A stretch of DNA of 64,000 nt from Erwinia billingiae Eb661 (GCF_000196615.1 NC_014306.1:3658001-3722000), one strand, 5' to 3'; positions 19,291 through 30,016 are shown, numbered from the stretch's first letter. Notes: a model not told the origin generated them from the sequence alone. Made by a program: numbers and translations.

Positions 19291-20241
19291 ATGAACCAGC
19301 TAGACGCACTGAAACAATACACCACCGTGGTGGCTGACAGTGGCGATATCGAATCCATCCGCAATTATCACCCGGAAGATGCCACCACCAACCCGTCTCT
19401 GATCCTGAAAGCCTCCAGCCTCGATTCTTACAAACACCTGATTACCGACGCTATCGACTACGCCAAAAAACAGGGCGGCAGCAAAGAGACTCAGATCATC
19501 AATGCCAGCGACAAGGTCGCGATTAACCTCGGTATGGAAATTCTGAAAAGCGTTCCAGGACGCGTTTCAACCGAAGTGGATGCACGCCTGTCGTTCGATC
19601 GCGGTATGTGTGTCACCAAGGCTGAGAAGCTGGTCAGAATGTACGAAGACAACGGCATTGACCGTTCGCGCATCCTGATCAAACTGGCTTCCACCTGGGA
19701 AGGTATCCGCGCTGCGGAAGAACTCGAAAAGAACGGCATCAACTGTAACCTGACGCTGCTGTTCTCCTTCGCTCAGGCGCGCGCCTGTGCTGAAGCCGGC
19801 GTGTTCCTGATTTCGCCGTTTGTTGGCCGTATCTTCGACTGGTACAACAGCCGCAAGCCGATCGACCCGTATGTCGTTGATGAAGATCCGGGCGTAGTGT
19901 CCGTACGCAACATCTACGAATACTACAAACAGCATCGCTATAACACGGTGATCATGGGTGCCAGCTTCCGTAAAGTTGAGCAGATCCTGGCACTGGCCGG
20001 CTGCGATCGTCTGACTATCTCCCCTAACCTGCTGGAAGAACTGCAGGCCAGCGATGCGCCGGTTGAGCGTAAGCTGAAGCCGTCAACCGAGGCCTTTAAC
20101 CAGCCAACGCCGATGACTGAAGCCGAGTTCCGTTGGGAGCACAATCAGGATCCGATGGCGAATGACAAGCTGGCAGAAGGTATTCGTCAGTTCGCCGTTG
20201 ACCAGCAGAAGCTGGAAGACGTGCTGTCCGCCAAGCTGTAA
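19291..20241 (+). CDS. talA: Transaldolase TalA
   Basis: Non-oxidative pentose phosphate enzyme exchanging a dihydroxyacetone unit between sedoheptulose 7-phosphate and glyceraldehyde 3-phosphate, giving erythrose 4-phosphate and fructose 6-phosphate. It has 316 residues (E. coli 316). The Schiff-base lysine is Lys131 in [11 protein letters not shown], with Asp16 and Glu95 as catalytic partners. AAGGAGCC precedes the ATG. tktB follows after 24 bases. The talA label rather than talB is based on synteny with maeB and tktB. Confidence 0.95.
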   Translation: MNQLDALKQYTTVVADSGDIESIRNYHPEDATTNPSLILKASSLDSYKHLITDAIDYAKKQGGSKETQIINASDKVAINLGMEILKSVPGRVSTEVDARLSFDRGMCVTKAEKLVRMYEDNGIDRSRILIKLASTWEGIRAAEELEKNGINCNLTLLFSFAQARACAEAGVFLISPFVGRIFDWYNSRKPIDPYVVDEDPGVVSVRNIYEYYKQHRYNTVIMGASFRKVEQILALAGCDRLTISPNLLEELQASDAPVERKLKPSTEAFNQPTPMTEAEFRWEHNQDPMANDKLAEGIRQFAVDQQKLEDVLSAKL

Positions 20242-20265
20242 CACTCAATAACCAGGGAGAAAAAT

Positions 20266-22266
20266 ATGTCTTCACGTAGAGAACTGGCTAATGCCATCCG
20301 TGCATTGAGTATGGATGCGGTACAGAAAGCCAATTCCGGTCACCCAGGTGCCCCAATGGGCATGGCAGATATCGCCGAAGTGTTGTGGCGCGAGTTTATG
20401 CATCACAACCCGACCAACCCACTGTGGGCCGATCGCGACCGTTTTATCCTGTCTAACGGCCACGGTTCAATGCTGCTGTACAGCCTGTTGCACCTCACCG
20501 GCTACGATTTGCCGATTGAAGAGCTGAAAAACTTCCGTCAGCTGCACTCTAAAACGCCAGGTCACCCGGAATACGGCTATACGCCGGGCGTCGAAACCAC
20601 CACCGGCCCGCTGGGCCAGGGTCTGGCCAATGCGGTCGGTATGGCGATTGCGGAACGTACGCTGGGCGCGCAGTTTAACCGCCCGGGTCACGATATCGTC
20701 GACCATAACACCTACGTCTTCATGGGCGATGGCTGCCTGATGGAAGGGATTTCCCATGAGGTCTCTTCTCTGGCCGGTACGCTGGGTCTGGGTAAACTGA
20801 TCGGTTTCTATGACCACAACGGCATATCGATTGATGGCGAAGTGGAAGGCTGGTTCAGCGATGATACCGCCAAGCGTTTTGAAGCCTACAACTGGCATGT
20901 GATCCACGAAATTGATGGTCACGATGCCGATGCCATCAAAAATGCCATCAAAGAAGCGCAAAGCGTTACCGATAAGCCTTCACTGATTATCTGCAGAACG
21001 GTGATTGGTTTTGGTTCGCCGAACAAAGGCGGCAAGGAAGAAGCGCACGGTGCCGCACTGGGCCCTGAAGAAGTGGCGCTGACCCGTAAGCAGCTCGGCT
21101 GGAACTACCCTGCCTTTGAAATCCCGAAAGACATTTATGCCCAGTGGGATGGCAAAGAAGCCGGTGCGAAATACGAGAAGTCGTGGAACGAGAAATTTGC
21201 TGCTTATCAAGCTGCGCATCCGGAACTGGCGAAAGAGTTTTTACGCCGTATGGCCGGCGATCTGCCGGACGTCTGGGAGCAGGAAACGCAGAAGTTCATT
21301 ACTGAACTGCAGGCTAACCCGCAGAAAATTGCCAGCCGTAAAGCGTCACAAAATACGCTGGAAGCCTACGGTAAGCTGCTGCCGGAATATCTGGGCGGCT
21401 CCGCTGACCTGGCGCCAAGTAACCTGACCATCTGGTCTGGCTCTAAGTCGATCAAAGAAGACCATGCCGGTAACTATATTCACTACGGCGTGCGCGAATT
21501 TGGTATGACCGCCATTGCCAACGGTCTGGCGCTGCACGGTGGCTTTATCCCGTACACCGCGACCTTCCTGATGTTTGTGGAATATGCCCGTAACGCCGTG
21601 CGTATGGCCGCGCTGATGAAAGCCCGTCAGATTATGGTTTATACCCATGACTCGATTGGTCTGGGCGAAGATGGCCCGACGCACCAGCCGGTTGAGCAGC
21701 TTGCCAGCCTGCGCGTCACGCCAAATATGAGCGTCTGGCGTCCGTGTGACCAGGTTGAGACCGCCGTGGCGTGGAAACATGCCGTTGAGCGCCATCATGG
21801 GCCAACCGCGCTGATCCTGTCACGTCAGAACCTGTTGCAGCCTGAGCGTAGTAAAGAGCAGGTCGACAACATCTCTCGTGGTGCTTACGTGCTGAAAGAT
21901 TGCGAAGGCACGCCGGAAGTGATCCTGATTGCCACCGGTTCAGAAGTGGAAATCACGCTGGGCGCAGCGGCGAAACTGACCGCCAGCGGCCATAAAGTGC
22001 GTGTGGTGTCGATGCCGTCGACCGAGCTGTTTGATAAGCAGGAAGTGGGTTACCGTGAATCGGTGCTGCCATCCAACGTCACCGCGCGTGTTGCGGTGGA
22101 AGCGGGCATTGCAGATTACTGGTTCAAATACGTTGGCCTGAACGGCGCTATCGTCGGCATGACCACCTTTGGTGAGTCAGCGCCTGCCGATAAGCTGTTT
22201 AACGAGTTTGGCTTCACGGTTGAGAATATCGTCAGCCATGCTGAAGCACTGCTGAAACCTCACTGA
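20266..22266 (+). CDS. tktB: Transketolase TktB
   Basis: Thiamine-diphosphate transketolase of 666 residues. It shows His26 (NSGHPGAP), the ThDP/metal motif [12 protein letters not shown], the catalytic Glu411 (GVREFGM), and the pyrimidine-domain [15 protein letters not shown]. It uses xylulose 5-phosphate, the XylB product, and erythrose 4-phosphate, the expected end product of the 11445-18971 cluster. The tktB label is by position after talA; sequence alone does not separate it from tktA. The AGGGAGAAAAAT ribosome site is strong. Confidence 0.93.
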   Translation: MSSRRELANAIRALSMDAVQKANSGHPGAPMGMADIAEVLWREFMHHNPTNPLWADRDRFILSNGHGSMLLYSLLHLTGYDLPIEELKNFRQLHSKTPGHPEYGYTPGVETTTGPLGQGLANAVGMAIAERTLGAQFNRPGHDIVDHNTYVFMGDGCLMEGISHEVSSLAGTLGLGKLIGFYDHNGISIDGEVEGWFSDDTAKRFEAYNWHVIHEIDGHDADAIKNAIKEAQSVTDKPSLIICRTVIGFGSPNKGGKEEAHGAALGPEEVALTRKQLGWNYPAFEIPKDIYAQWDGKEAGAKYEKSWNEKFAAYQAAHPELAKEFLRRMAGDLPDVWEQETQKFITELQANPQKIASRKASQNTLEAYGKLLPEYLGGSADLAPSNLTIWSGSKSIKEDHAGNYIHYGVREFGMTAIANGLALHGGFIPYTATFLMFVEYARNAVRMAALMKARQIMVYTHDSIGLGEDGPTHQPVEQLASLRVTPNMSVWRPCDQVETAVAWKHAVERHHGPTALILSRQNLLQPERSKEQVDNISRGAYVLKDCEGTPEVILIATGSEVEITLGAAAKLTASGHKVRVVSMPSTELFDKQEVGYRESVLPSNVTARVAVEAGIADYWFKYVGLNGAIVGMTTFGESAPADKLFNEFGFTVENIVSHAEALLKPH

Positions 22267-22316
22267 GGTGACTGACCGTTACGATCGCTGACTGAAGGCG
22301 ATCGCTGATGGACAAC

Positions 22317-22351
22317 AAAAAGCCCGGCAATCTGATTGCCGGGCTTTTTTT
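22317..22351 (+). terminator. Terminator after talA-tktB
   Basis: A perfect 10-bp stem AGCCCGGCAA / TTGCCGGGCT (22321-22330, 22336-22345) with a TCTGA loop is flanked by A and T runs; the T-run reaches 22351. Symmetry would also serve ypfG on the opposite strand. Confidence 0.92.
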
Positions 22352-22404
22352 ATGCCGCGAGAAGCGGCTCTGATGGCTTCATCACCGGGCTTCCCGCTAG
22401 GAGG

Positions 22405-23496
22405 TTAAGGCGTCATTTCCACATTACCGGTTGGCGTCACCGGCAAGGTTTTGCTGGTCCACAGCGTTGGCCAGTCATCGCTGCCGTGCCAGGCGTCGCA
22501 GGTGCCCTCTTCCGCAAACTCGGCCAGCACAAACTGACGTCCGTTGAACTGCCAGCGTGACGCGGTGCCACAATCTCCCAGCCCGCGATCCTTGCTGAAG
22601 GTCAGCAGCTCTCCCGAGTTGGCGTCATATTCCGCGTTAATCAATTCCAGCTGCTTATCACCGTGGCCAGGCGGCACAAACGGCAAGGTCAGCGTGATGC
22701 CCTTGGCAATATAGGGTTCGCTGCGGCTGACTTCAAAAGCCAGATCGATGACGTTGTACGCTCCCATCTCACAGCTCACCAGCAGCAGCGCTTTCTGATC
22801 GGATAACGGGGCGACGCTGACTTCACGACGCTGCGGATCCAGCGAGCACTCATCGGTATTGATCCGCCAGGTACCAAAATCAATCAGGCCGGTGGTTTCT
22901 TCGCGCGTCAGCGGTAAAGGCGGACGCGGCGGCGGAATGATTTCAGGCATCGCCGGCTCAGGCGGCACATCCATCGCCGCACGATCGCCCCGCTTAATCC
23001 AGGCGCTCATGCCATTAACCCGTCCCTGAACGTCGTCCATCAGCAGCAGCGCCGCTTTCAGCCCGTGCAGGGAAATGGTGGCGTTTGGCCGGTACAGCAA
23101 CTGGATATTATCCGCGTCCATCACCTGCGCCAGAAACTCATCGATGGAGATGTTATGCGCGGTGGTCAGATGATGGGGTTCTACTTCCCAGTGCTTCAGG
23201 TCGGGCTTCAGTCGCTGCCCGTCCAGCAGCAGGTTATCCTTCAGCGCGGCGCCCTTCAGCTCACCGGTATAGCGGTTGCCATAATCAATGCGCAGCAGCG
23301 GCCGGTCATTAATTCCGGCATTACGGCTGAGGGTCATCACCAGGCCATCATCGCCGGGGAAATTACGCACCACACAACCATTAAGGTTATTGCAGGTAAT
23401 CTGCCAGTCGGAAAAGACTTTTTGCAGCGGCTCGGCATGTAGCGAAGCAGCAAACAGCAGCAGCGAAGCAAAAGGTAATTTCATCCAGTAAGGCAT
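22405..23496 (-). CDS. ypfG: DUF1176 periplasmic protein YpfG
   Basis: Exported protein of 363 residues, function unknown. The N-terminus has a signal peptide MKLPFASLLLFAASLHA after a four-residue lead. The mature part begins EPLQKVFSDWQITCNNLNGCVVRNF, typical of DUF1176; paired cysteines at intervals suggest periplasmic disulfides. A proline-rich linker (PPEPAMPEIIPPPRPPLP) joins two halves. The frame opens at 23553, but the start at 23496 gives a normal signal peptide; the ribosome site there is weak, so 23484 is possible. Its position after tktB matches E. coli. Confidence 0.85.
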   Translation of the reverse strand: MPYWMKLPFASLLLFAASLHAEPLQKVFSDWQITCNNLNGCVVRNFPGDDGLVMTLSRNAGINDRPLLRIDYGNRYTGELKGAALKDNLLLDGQRLKPDLKHWEVEPHHLTTAHNISIDEFLAQVMDADNIQLLYRPNATISLHGLKAALLLMDDVQGRVNGMSAWIKRGDRAAMDVPPEPAMPEIIPPPRPPLPLTREETTGLIDFGTWRINTDECSLDPQRREVSVAPLSDQKALLLVSCEMGAYNVIDLAFEVSRSEPYIAKGITLTLPFVPPGHGDKQLELINAEYDANSGELLTFSKDRGLGDCGTASRWQFNGRQFVLAEFAEEGTCDAWHGSDDWPTLWTSKTLPVTPTGNVEMTP

Positions 23497-24153
23497 TGAA
23501 AACGTGTATCCCAGGGTGACGTAATGGCGACGGAAACGTGCGGATAAGATCAAAAATTCGATACCGCTATGATGACGTCTGCAGGCGGGCAGCTCAATCG
23601 GATTTTTCGGACAGTGTTAGTAAAACGTTAAATCAGTCAAATCCACACATTCGGTCAAAAGCGGTCATGTTATTCTGATTCGGCAATAAGACCGTAGCCG
23701 ACTATTTCTCTGCGGCACCGTGCTGCAATAGCGAAATAATGTGATGTGGTTCAAGTTGCGGACTTAAAAACATTGCCATTCAATGATTTAAATTAATGAC
23801 CCTCGCATCAGAAAATGACTTAACTGCGGTTAATTCATTGATCCGGTTTATTTACTGAAGGGATATGCGTTTAGCGCTTGTTTAAACGCCTCATGCTTTT
23901 TTCCGGCAAAGAAAATATTTATTAAGGATATCCGAAAATTGCTGATGTTCTTCTTCCCGTATTTGCTATTAGCCTATGGGAGCTTTTAATTATCAGTATG
24001 CTGAGAGAGAGTCGATCTGATTAATCGGGTTGATGTACCCCGGCAAATGTTGACTTTATTTTGCAACAATAGCGGCATGACGCGGCAGTTTAGCTGCCGC
24101 TATCTGGGAAAAGTCCGGCCGCGATGCTCTCCGCGTAAGCCGGTCAGAGAGGG
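23497..24153. other. AT-rich gene-free stretch between ypfG and nudK
   Basis: About 650 bases without a supported gene. The middle (23640-24060) is clearly AT-richer than its surroundings. A 7-bp stem GCGGCAG / CTGCCGC is at 24082-24100 and could end nudK transcription, though no T-run follows. No small ORF with a ribosome site was found. It should contain the ypfG promoter near 23520-23640. Confidence 0.5.
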
Positions 24154-24732
24154 TTACAGTTTCAGCCAGCCTTCCAGCAAGGCGTGCTGAAACAGCATCA
24201 CCGTTTTGCCGTCCTTGATGCGCCCCTCTTTGACCATCGCCCAGGCCTTGGGGAAAGGAATTTCCATCACATCGATATCTTCATCGTCCACGCCGCCGCC
24301 CGCATTGGCGCGCAGGGCATCATTGTATTCTGCGGCGAAGAAGTGGATCAGTTCGGTCACGCCGCCCGGCGACATATACATTTCGTACAGCTTCTCAACG
24401 TGGCCGACCTCGTAGCCGGTCTCCTCAATCGCTTCCTTACGGATGCAGTCTTCCGGCGAATCATCGTCCAGCAGCCCGGCGCAGGTTTCAATCAACATGC
24501 CGGTTTCATTGCCGTTAACAAAGGTCGCAATACGGAACTGACGGGTGAGGATCACGCTGTTTTTTTCGCGGTTATACAGCAGGATGGTCGCGCCATTGCC
24601 GCGGTCATAAACCTCGCGCTTGTGGCGGATAGTGGAGCCATCGTTGGCGGTAAGATCGTAGGTAAAATTACGCAAAACGAACCAGTTTTCTGACAGGATT
24701 TTATTCTTAATCACTTCGATTTTGGCTGACAT
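24154..24732 (-). CDS. nudK: GDP-mannose pyrophosphatase NudK
   Basis: Nudix hydrolase of 192 residues (E. coli 191) that splits GDP-mannose into GMP and mannose 1-phosphate. The Nudix helix region is at 86-107 ([21 protein letters not shown]), preceded by the family signature [32 protein letters not shown] completes the NudK pattern. The ATG at 24732 has GGAG upstream. Order ypfG-nudK is as in E. coli; the aegA gene that should follow is replaced by an ABC/M20 operon. Confidence 0.94.
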   Translation of the reverse strand: MSAKIEVIKNKILSENWFVLRNFTYDLTANDGSTIRHKREVYDRGNGATILLYNREKNSVILTRQFRIATFVNGNETGMLIETCAGLLDDDSPEDCIRKEAIEETGYEVGHVEKLYEMYMSPGGVTELIHFFAAEYNDALRANAGGGVDDEDIDVMEIPFPKAWAMVKEGRIKDGKTVMLFQHALLEGWLKL

Positions 24733-24795
24733 ACAGGCTCCGTTGCGTTTTTAAGGAGCCTGTCATCATAAGGCCAGGCTTAGCGGAAAACTATC

Positions 24796-26124
24796 CTAAT
24801 TCAGGCTTTGTTGCGGGCCGCTCCAGCGGGCGATCGCCAGCGCGATGGCGGTGGTGCAGGCAATCAGGTCAGCCACCGGAACATGTTCATTGGGCTGATG
24901 GCATAACGCCGGGTCGCCGGGGCCAAAGTTGACGGTCGGCGTGCCGAATAATCCCGGCAGGCCAATATCACTGTGTGCACCAAAGCCGACCAGCGCCGGC
25001 GGCATTGCCGCTTCGGTGACCGCTGACTGGAAGGTGGTGACGAAAGGATGGTCGGCGGGCACTTCCGCGCAGTCGGCATCGAGGATCCATTCAATGCGCG
25101 CCGGATGCTGCTGCAAATAGGGATCGACCGCGCAGACCCGCGCCAGATAGTCTTCCAGCTCGGCCTTAACGTGGCCGCCGAGACCGAATTGATCCTTTTC
25201 CGCCGGCAGATACTGCACGTCAATAATGATTTCGGCCCGTCCGGCGATCGACGCCGGATGCTCACCGGCCTTCAGCTGCGTGACGATGATCTGATTCGGC
25301 AGATCCATCAACGGATGATTTTTGCGTGGGTCGGTCTGCCAGCGGCGATTCAGAATATCTATCGCATCGAGCATCTGGCGGCACAGCATAATGGCGTCGA
25401 CCGGCCCGCTGCTGTTCCAGGCGTTCGGCGTCAACTCCGCGTGGCCACCGATGCCCTCCAGCACAATTTTGCTCCACAGCACGCCATGGCAGATCGGCGC
25501 GATGCGGTTGGCGGTCGGTTCGGTCATGATCCCGGCATCGGCCTTAAAGCCGCGATCGACCATCGCCAGCGATCCCATGCCACCAATCTCTTCGTCTACC
25601 ACCGTAGTGAAAACCACATCTCCGGCCAGCGGAATGTTCAACTCTTTGAGAAACGTCAGCGCCATCAACATGCAGGTGACGCCGCCTTTCATATCTACCG
25701 AGCCACGTCCATACACCGCACCGTCCTTCACCACCGGGGTAAAAGGATCGGTGTGCCAGTGCTCCGCAGCACCCGGCGGCACCACGTCGACATGGCCGTT
25801 GAGCATGATTGAACGCCCGCCGCCGCTGCCCGCCAGAATCCCGCCCAGATTCGGCCGTCCTTCAAAGGTGCGGCCTTTATTGGCGCCCGGTCGGCCCTGG
25901 TATTTGGCGTACAGCGCCGGGCCATCGGAATCCCACAGATCGGTGGTCATGCCTAATGCCTGCAGCCGTTGCTGAAGGTAAAGCTGGCAGCCACGCTCGC
26001 CCGGCCCGGCTTCACGCGGATCGACTTTGACGATCGATGGGAAGGCGATCAGATCGCAAAGCGTCTGCACCAGACGATCGGTGTTGGCCTCAACGTGACG
26101 CGCAATCTGCTGTGCTAATGTCAT
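24796..26124 (-). CDS. M20-family (ArgE/DapE-type) zinc amidohydrolase
   Basis: Cytoplasmic metallohydrolase of 442 residues, no signal peptide. The di-zinc site is clear: His111 and Asp113 (NGHVDVVPPG), Asp144 (SVDMKGG), the catalytic Glu178-Glu179 pair (VVDEEIGG) and a late His in LCHQPNEHV. The ArgE/DapE family removes acyl groups or cleaves amide bonds from amino-acid-like substrates. It starts 3 bases after the last ABC permease stop, with GGAGATAATTT upstream, so it should process what the transporter brings in. The substrate is not known to me; it is not argE or dapE, since dapE is at 39162. Confidence 0.8.
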   Translation of the reverse strand: MTLAQQIARHVEANTDRLVQTLCDLIAFPSIVKVDPREAGPGERGCQLYLQQRLQALGMTTDLWDSDGPALYAKYQGRPGANKGRTFEGRPNLGGILAGSGGGRSIMLNGHVDVVPPGAAEHWHTDPFTPVVKDGAVYGRGSVDMKGGVTCMLMALTFLKELNIPLAGDVVFTTVVDEEIGGMGSLAMVDRGFKADAGIMTEPTANRIAPICHGVLWSKIVLEGIGGHAELTPNAWNSSGPVDAIMLCRQMLDAIDILNRRWQTDPRKNHPLMDLPNQIIVTQLKAGEHPASIAGRAEIIIDVQYLPAEKDQFGLGGHVKAELEDYLARVCAVDPYLQQHPARIEWILDADCAEVPADHPFVTTFQSAVTEAAMPPALVGFGAHSDIGLPGLFGTPTVNFGPGDPALCHQPNEHVPVADLIACTTAIALAIARWSGPQQSLN

Positions 26125-26127
26125 AAA

Positions 26128-27072
26128 TTATCTCCGGTAAGATGAGAAGCGGTCGGCCAGCAGCACGGCGATCAGTAACACCCCCACCACGCCCACTTGC
26201 CAGACCGTATTGATGCCAAACTGCAACAGGCTGGTTTTGATCGCCACCAGCAACAGGGTGGCGGCAAACACGCCCACCACACCGCCCCGGCCACCAAAGA
26301 TCGCCATGCCACCCAACAGCGCGGCGGTCAGCGATTCCAGCTCCAGATTCACGCCGACATTGGGGCGTCCGCTGCCCAGCCAGGCCAGAGTAATAAATCC
26401 GGCACAGCCCGCCAGCGCACCGCAAATGCCGTACACCAGCATGCGCAGACGATCGACAGGAATGCCCACCAGCCTGGCCGAACGTTCGTTGAATCCCATC
26501 GCATAAATCCATCGGCCCCAGCTGGTAAAGCGCAGGATTGCCCAGGCGATAACAAACGCGGGGATCACACAGCAGAGGAACGGCAGCGGAATGGCCGCCA
26601 GTACGCCGCGTCCCCACGGCAAAATATCGCGCGGGACGCCGGATTGGGCGGCCCCGCCGGTCAGCGCCAGTGCCAGACCGGACCAGGCGTAGAACGTGCC
26701 CAGCGTGACGATCAGCGGCCAGATTTTTAGCTTCGCCACCAGATAGCCGTTGAACAGGCCAAGCAGGAAACCGCAGAGCAGGCAAATAACCGGCAGCAGC
26801 ACCGGCGGTAAACCGGCGTGCAGCGCCATCATGCCCGCCACTGCCGAGAGCGAAACGTTGCCACCGACCGACAAATCGATCCCGGCGCCGCCGGCCAGCA
26901 CCACCAGCGCCTGGCCTAATGCCACCAGCGCCAGTACGGTGGCAAATTGCAGGATGGTGGTCAGGGTTATCGGGTCCAGCATGCCGGGTTGCAGAATCAA
27001 TACCGTGCCCAACAGCAGACACCACAACAACACCAGCAGAGAGGTCACCAGATGCGCACGTAAAAATTTCAT
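26128..27072 (-). CDS. CUT2-type ABC transporter permease (second)
   Basis: RbsC-family inner-membrane permease of 314 residues with about eight to ten helices. The family signatures GQALVVLAGGAGIDLSVGGNVSLSAV and VGIPVDRLRMLVYGICGALAGCAGF are visible. ATG overlaps the preceding permease stop by four bases (ATGA). With its partner it forms a heterodimeric channel, as in transporters with two distinct RbsC-like subunits. Substrate is unknown; sugars and sugar derivatives are typical of the class. Confidence 0.85.
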   Translation of the reverse strand: MKFLRAHLVTSLLVLLWCLLLGTVLILQPGMLDPITLTTILQFATVLALVALGQALVVLAGGAGIDLSVGGNVSLSAVAGMMALHAGLPPVLLPVICLLCGFLLGLFNGYLVAKLKIWPLIVTLGTFYAWSGLALALTGGAAQSGVPRDILPWGRGVLAAIPLPFLCCVIPAFVIAWAILRFTSWGRWIYAMGFNERSARLVGIPVDRLRMLVYGICGALAGCAGFITLAWLGSGRPNVGVNLELESLTAALLGGMAIFGGRGGVVGVFAATLLLVAIKTSLLQFGINTVWQVGVVGVLLIAVLLADRFSSYRR

Positions 27073-28046
27073 GCCCTTCCCCGCTTCAGTCCATTCAGGT
27101 TTACGCGTCCGCTAATCACTTCCGCACTCAACACCAGCAATAACAACACGCCCGTCACCACCGTCTGCCACAGCGACGGCACGCCCACCAGCAGCAGGCC
27201 GTTTTGCAAAATCCGCAGCAGCAGAACGCCTAACACCGTGCCCAGCAAACTGCACTGCCCACCGGTGATGCGGGTTCCGCCCAGCACCACCGCCGCAATG
27301 GCTTCCAGCGCCAGCGTGCTGCCGACGGTCATCTCCACGTTGCGGTAGGTGGCCACATAAAAGGTGGCTGCCAGCCCGCACAGCAGGCCGCTCAACATAA
27401 AGGTGATAAAGCGCACCCGGGTGACCGGTACGCCGGACAGGCGGGCTTTCTCTTCCGAATGGCCAATCGCCAGCAGATGCGGGCCATAGGCCGTGCGCCG
27501 CAACGCCAGCCAGACCAGCAGATAAGCCAGCGCTATCAGCCACGCCATCAGCGGCAGGCCAAGCAAGCGGCCATCCACCCAACGCGTCAGCCCATCGGGC
27601 AGACCCGATAACCACTGACCGCCGAGTAAGGCAAAAATGGCGGTGCGGTAGACGCCGTACAAACCCAGCGTGCCGACAATGGCCGGGATGCGTCCCAACA
27701 CCACCACCACCGCCGTAAAGGCACCGACCAGCATGCCAATCAGCGGGCCGGCAATCGCTGCGGCCAACACCGCGTTCGCCCCCAATAACTGTCCCACGCC
27801 CCAGGCCGCCAGCCCCATCACCACGCCGACGGAGACATCGACGCCGCCCATCGCCAGAATCAACGTCATCCCCAAACCAATCAGCAGCAGCTCAACGCTG
27901 TTACGCAATACCGTGCTCAGGTTATCGACGGTGGCAAACCAGGGTGAGGCCAGCGAGAAGATCGCGCAGGCCAGCAGGCAAACGATGGCAAGGGTGATTT
28001 CACGCGCCGACCAGCGCCACAGGGCTCCTTTCAAATTCATCCTCAT
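27069..28046 (-). CDS. CUT2-type ABC transporter permease (first)
   Basis: RbsC-family permease of 325 residues. The signature region is GLGMTLILAMGGVDVSVGVVMGLAAW, and the cytoplasmic coupling region is ARLSGVPVTRVRFITFMLSGLLCGLAATFYVATYRNVEMTVG. Translation is coupled to the binding-protein gene by a TGATG overlap at 28046. A second in-frame ATG two codons later (28040) is a possible start. It pairs with the permease that follows. Confidence 0.85.
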   Translation of the reverse strand: MRMNLKGALWRWSAREITLAIVCLLACAIFSLASPWFATVDNLSTVLRNSVELLLIGLGMTLILAMGGVDVSVGVVMGLAAWGVGQLLGANAVLAAAIAGPLIGMLVGAFTAVVVVLGRIPAIVGTLGLYGVYRTAIFALLGGQWLSGLPDGLTRWVDGRLLGLPLMAWLIALAYLLVWLALRRTAYGPHLLAIGHSEEKARLSGVPVTRVRFITFMLSGLLCGLAATFYVATYRNVEMTVGSTLALEAIAAVVLGGTRITGGQCSLLGTVLGVLLLRILQNGLLLVGVPSLWQTVVTGVLLLLVLSAEVISGRVNLNGLKRGRA

Positions 28047-29029
28047 CAGAAGTGATACTGATCGACGTTATCTTTGGTGAATACCGCCGGAGCGCCCAGC
28101 AACAGGATGCCGGTTTTACTGTCATAGCTGACCGGCTTAGCAAAGCCCGGCACGCTGTTTTCCGCCGCAAACTTTTTGCCGTCGATCAGCTCTTTGCCAG
28201 CCCAGACGGTCAGGTAGCCCAGTTTCTCCGGGTCCCACAACACGCTGTAACCAAAGGCACCGCTCTTCAGATAGGCGCGCGCGGTATTTGGGCTGCAGTA
28301 GCCGGCACCAATCACCTTGCCGATTTTTCCGGCGGTTTCGATGGCCTGCGCCACGCCAGGACAGGTGGTGGACGCGACGGCAATAATGCCTTTCAGGTCA
28401 GGATTGGAAGACATCAAATCGGTGGAGATTTGTGCCGCACGACTGGCGGTGCCACCGGCAAACTGCGGTGCCAGTAAGGTAACGTTCGGGTATTTCGCTT
28501 TCACCCTCGCCTGCATAAACCCGATCCAGGCGTTGAGATTCGATGCGGTCGCTTCGCCAGAGACGATGCCAATTTTGCCGCGATCGCCTACCCGTTTAAC
28601 CATCTCATCAATGATGCTTTCGCCCAGTCCCTGATCCGTGGCCTGGGCAACATAGACCGCACGGCCGCTGTCCGGCGCATCGCTGTCGCTGGTGTACAGC
28701 GAGATGCCGCGTGATTTGGCCTGTTCAACCACCGGGGCCAGGCTGGAGGCATCCAGCACGCTTACCGAGATGGCCTTCACGCCCTGCGCAATCAGGTTCT
28801 GCACGATTTGCAGCTGATCCATCGGGTTGGTGTCCACCGGGCCGGAATAGATAAAATCGACGCCCAGTTCCTTCGCCGCACGGTTGCCACCGTCCTGCAT
28901 CGCCTGGAAGTACGGAATGCCGACTATCTGCGGCACAAAGGCCACTTTCGGTTTGTCGGCAGCGCTGACCAACTGGCTGACAAGGTAAACAGAAGACGCA
29001 AGCAGTGTAAGAGTGACGCGTTTCAACAT
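28046..29029 (-). CDS. Periplasmic sugar-type substrate-binding protein
   Basis: Peripla_BP_4 receptor of 327 residues with a signal peptide ending near LVSQLVSA-ADKPKVAFVPQ. It belongs to the ribose/autoinducer-2/rhamnose-type branch (IPYFQAMQDGGNRAAKELGVDFIYSGP; QLQIVQNLIAQGVKAISVS). It determines what the importer takes up. The residues lining the site cannot be read for ligand identity from sequence alone. It follows the ATPase gene after 33 bases. Confidence 0.85.
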   Translation of the reverse strand: MLKRVTLTLLASSVYLVSQLVSAADKPKVAFVPQIVGIPYFQAMQDGGNRAAKELGVDFIYSGPVDTNPMDQLQIVQNLIAQGVKAISVSVLDASSLAPVVEQAKSRGISLYTSDSDAPDSGRAVYVAQATDQGLGESIIDEMVKRVGDRGKIGIVSGEATASNLNAWIGFMQARVKAKYPNVTLLAPQFAGGTASRAAQISTDLMSSNPDLKGIIAVASTTCPGVAQAIETAGKIGKVIGAGYCSPNTARAYLKSGAFGYSVLWDPEKLGYLTVWAGKELIDGKKFAAENSVPGFAKPVSYDSKTGILLLGAPAVFTKDNVDQYHF

Positions 29030-29062
29030 AGTTAAATTCCACCCAGAGAAAGGAACGATTGG

Positions 29063-29836
29063 TTAGTCACGGCGTTGTTCAAAGGCGCGCGCATCGGGAT
29101 GCGCGCCGGTGATCAGCGAGACGATTTCATCCGGCGAGGTCTCTTCCCGTCGCCGTTCGGCAATTTTGCGGCCACGGCGGAAAACCACCATGCGATCGGC
29201 CACTTCAAACACGTCGCTGATGTTATGGCTGATCAGCACCACGCCACAGTTACGCTCGGCCAGCCGCCGCGTCAGTGAAAGCACCTTGCGGGTTTCGGCT
29301 ACCGCCAGCGCGGCGGTCGGTTCGTCCATGATCACCAGCTGGGCATTGAGGTTCAGCGCGCGGCAGATCGCCACCGCCTGACGTTGACCGCCTGACAGGC
29401 TGCCTACCGGCGCTTCCGCATCGGAGATATGCGCATCCAGTTCGGCCAGCAGCTGTTGCACCCGTTCACGCATCGCCTGCATACGTAAAAATGGGATGCC
29501 CAGCACCTGCCGTTTCAACTCGCGACCGAGAAAGACGTTTTCGGCAATCGACAGGTTTTCCGCCAGCGCCAGCTCCTGATAAATGGTGGCGATGCCGCAG
29601 TCGGACGCCTCTTTCGGCGAGGAGAAACGCACGCTTTTACCGGAAACAACCAGCTCGCCTTCCGTGGCGCTGTAGGCACCCGACAGGACTTTGGTAAAGG
29701 TCGACTTTCCGGCGCCGTTATCCCCTAGCAGCGCAAGCACCTCTCCCCGGTTGATCTCCATGTTGACGCCGTTGAGCGCGGTCAGCGCGCCAAAGCGCTT
29801 GGTAATGTTGGTAGCTTTAACCAAAACGTCACCCAT
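29063..29836 (-). CDS. ABC transporter ATP-binding subunit, single domain
   Basis: ATPase of 257 residues. Walker A is GDNGAGKST at 38-46, the signature is LSGGQRQAVA, Walker B is LVIMDEPTAAL and the H-loop is SHNISDVFEVAD. Unlike RbsA or XylG, it has one nucleotide domain rather than a tandem pair, as in FrcA-like systems, so it must dimerise. The frame opens at 29893; the start at 29836 is chosen because it has AGGGAAACCGTT upstream and gives the usual N-terminus. It is the first gene of the five-gene operon, 30 bases downstream of a perfect LacI-type operator. Confidence 0.87.
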   Translation of the reverse strand: MGDVLVKATNITKRFGALTALNGVNMEINRGEVLALLGDNGAGKSTFTKVLSGAYSATEGELVVSGKSVRFSSPKEASDCGIATIYQELALAENLSIAENVFLGRELKRQVLGIPFLRMQAMRERVQQLLAELDAHISDAEAPVGSLSGGQRQAVAICRALNLNAQLVIMDEPTAALAVAETRKVLSLTRRLAERNCGVVLISHNISDVFEVADRMVVFRRGRKIAERRREETSPDEIVSLITGAHPDARAFEQRRD

Positions 29837-29866
29837 AACGGTTTCCCTGATGCTGGCAATAAACGA

Positions 29867-29880
29867 GTAAACCGGTTTAC
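29867..29880. promoter_or_regulatory. LacI-type operator, proximal copy
   Basis: GTAAACCGGTTTAC is a perfect 14-bp palindrome with the CG centre typical of LacI/GalR-family operators, 30 bases upstream of the ATPase start. The 324-base gap 29837-30160 contains this site, the operon promoter, the distal operator and the ansP terminator. Confidence 0.7.
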
Positions 29881-30016
29881 CCCTTTTCAACATCCCGGGC
29901 TTACGGCGGTGGTCTTATGGAGGATTATTAAGCAGTTCGCGTGCCAGTTCAGAGGGGTTATGACAAATATAAAAGCCAGGCGACTGAAAACCCTGCACTA
30001 ATTTGTGAATGGTCTG

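Noticed and set aside
24796..26124. Calling the M20 hydrolase argE or dapE
   Set aside because: dapE is present at 39162, and the operon context with a CUT2 transporter does not fit arginine or lysine biosynthesis.
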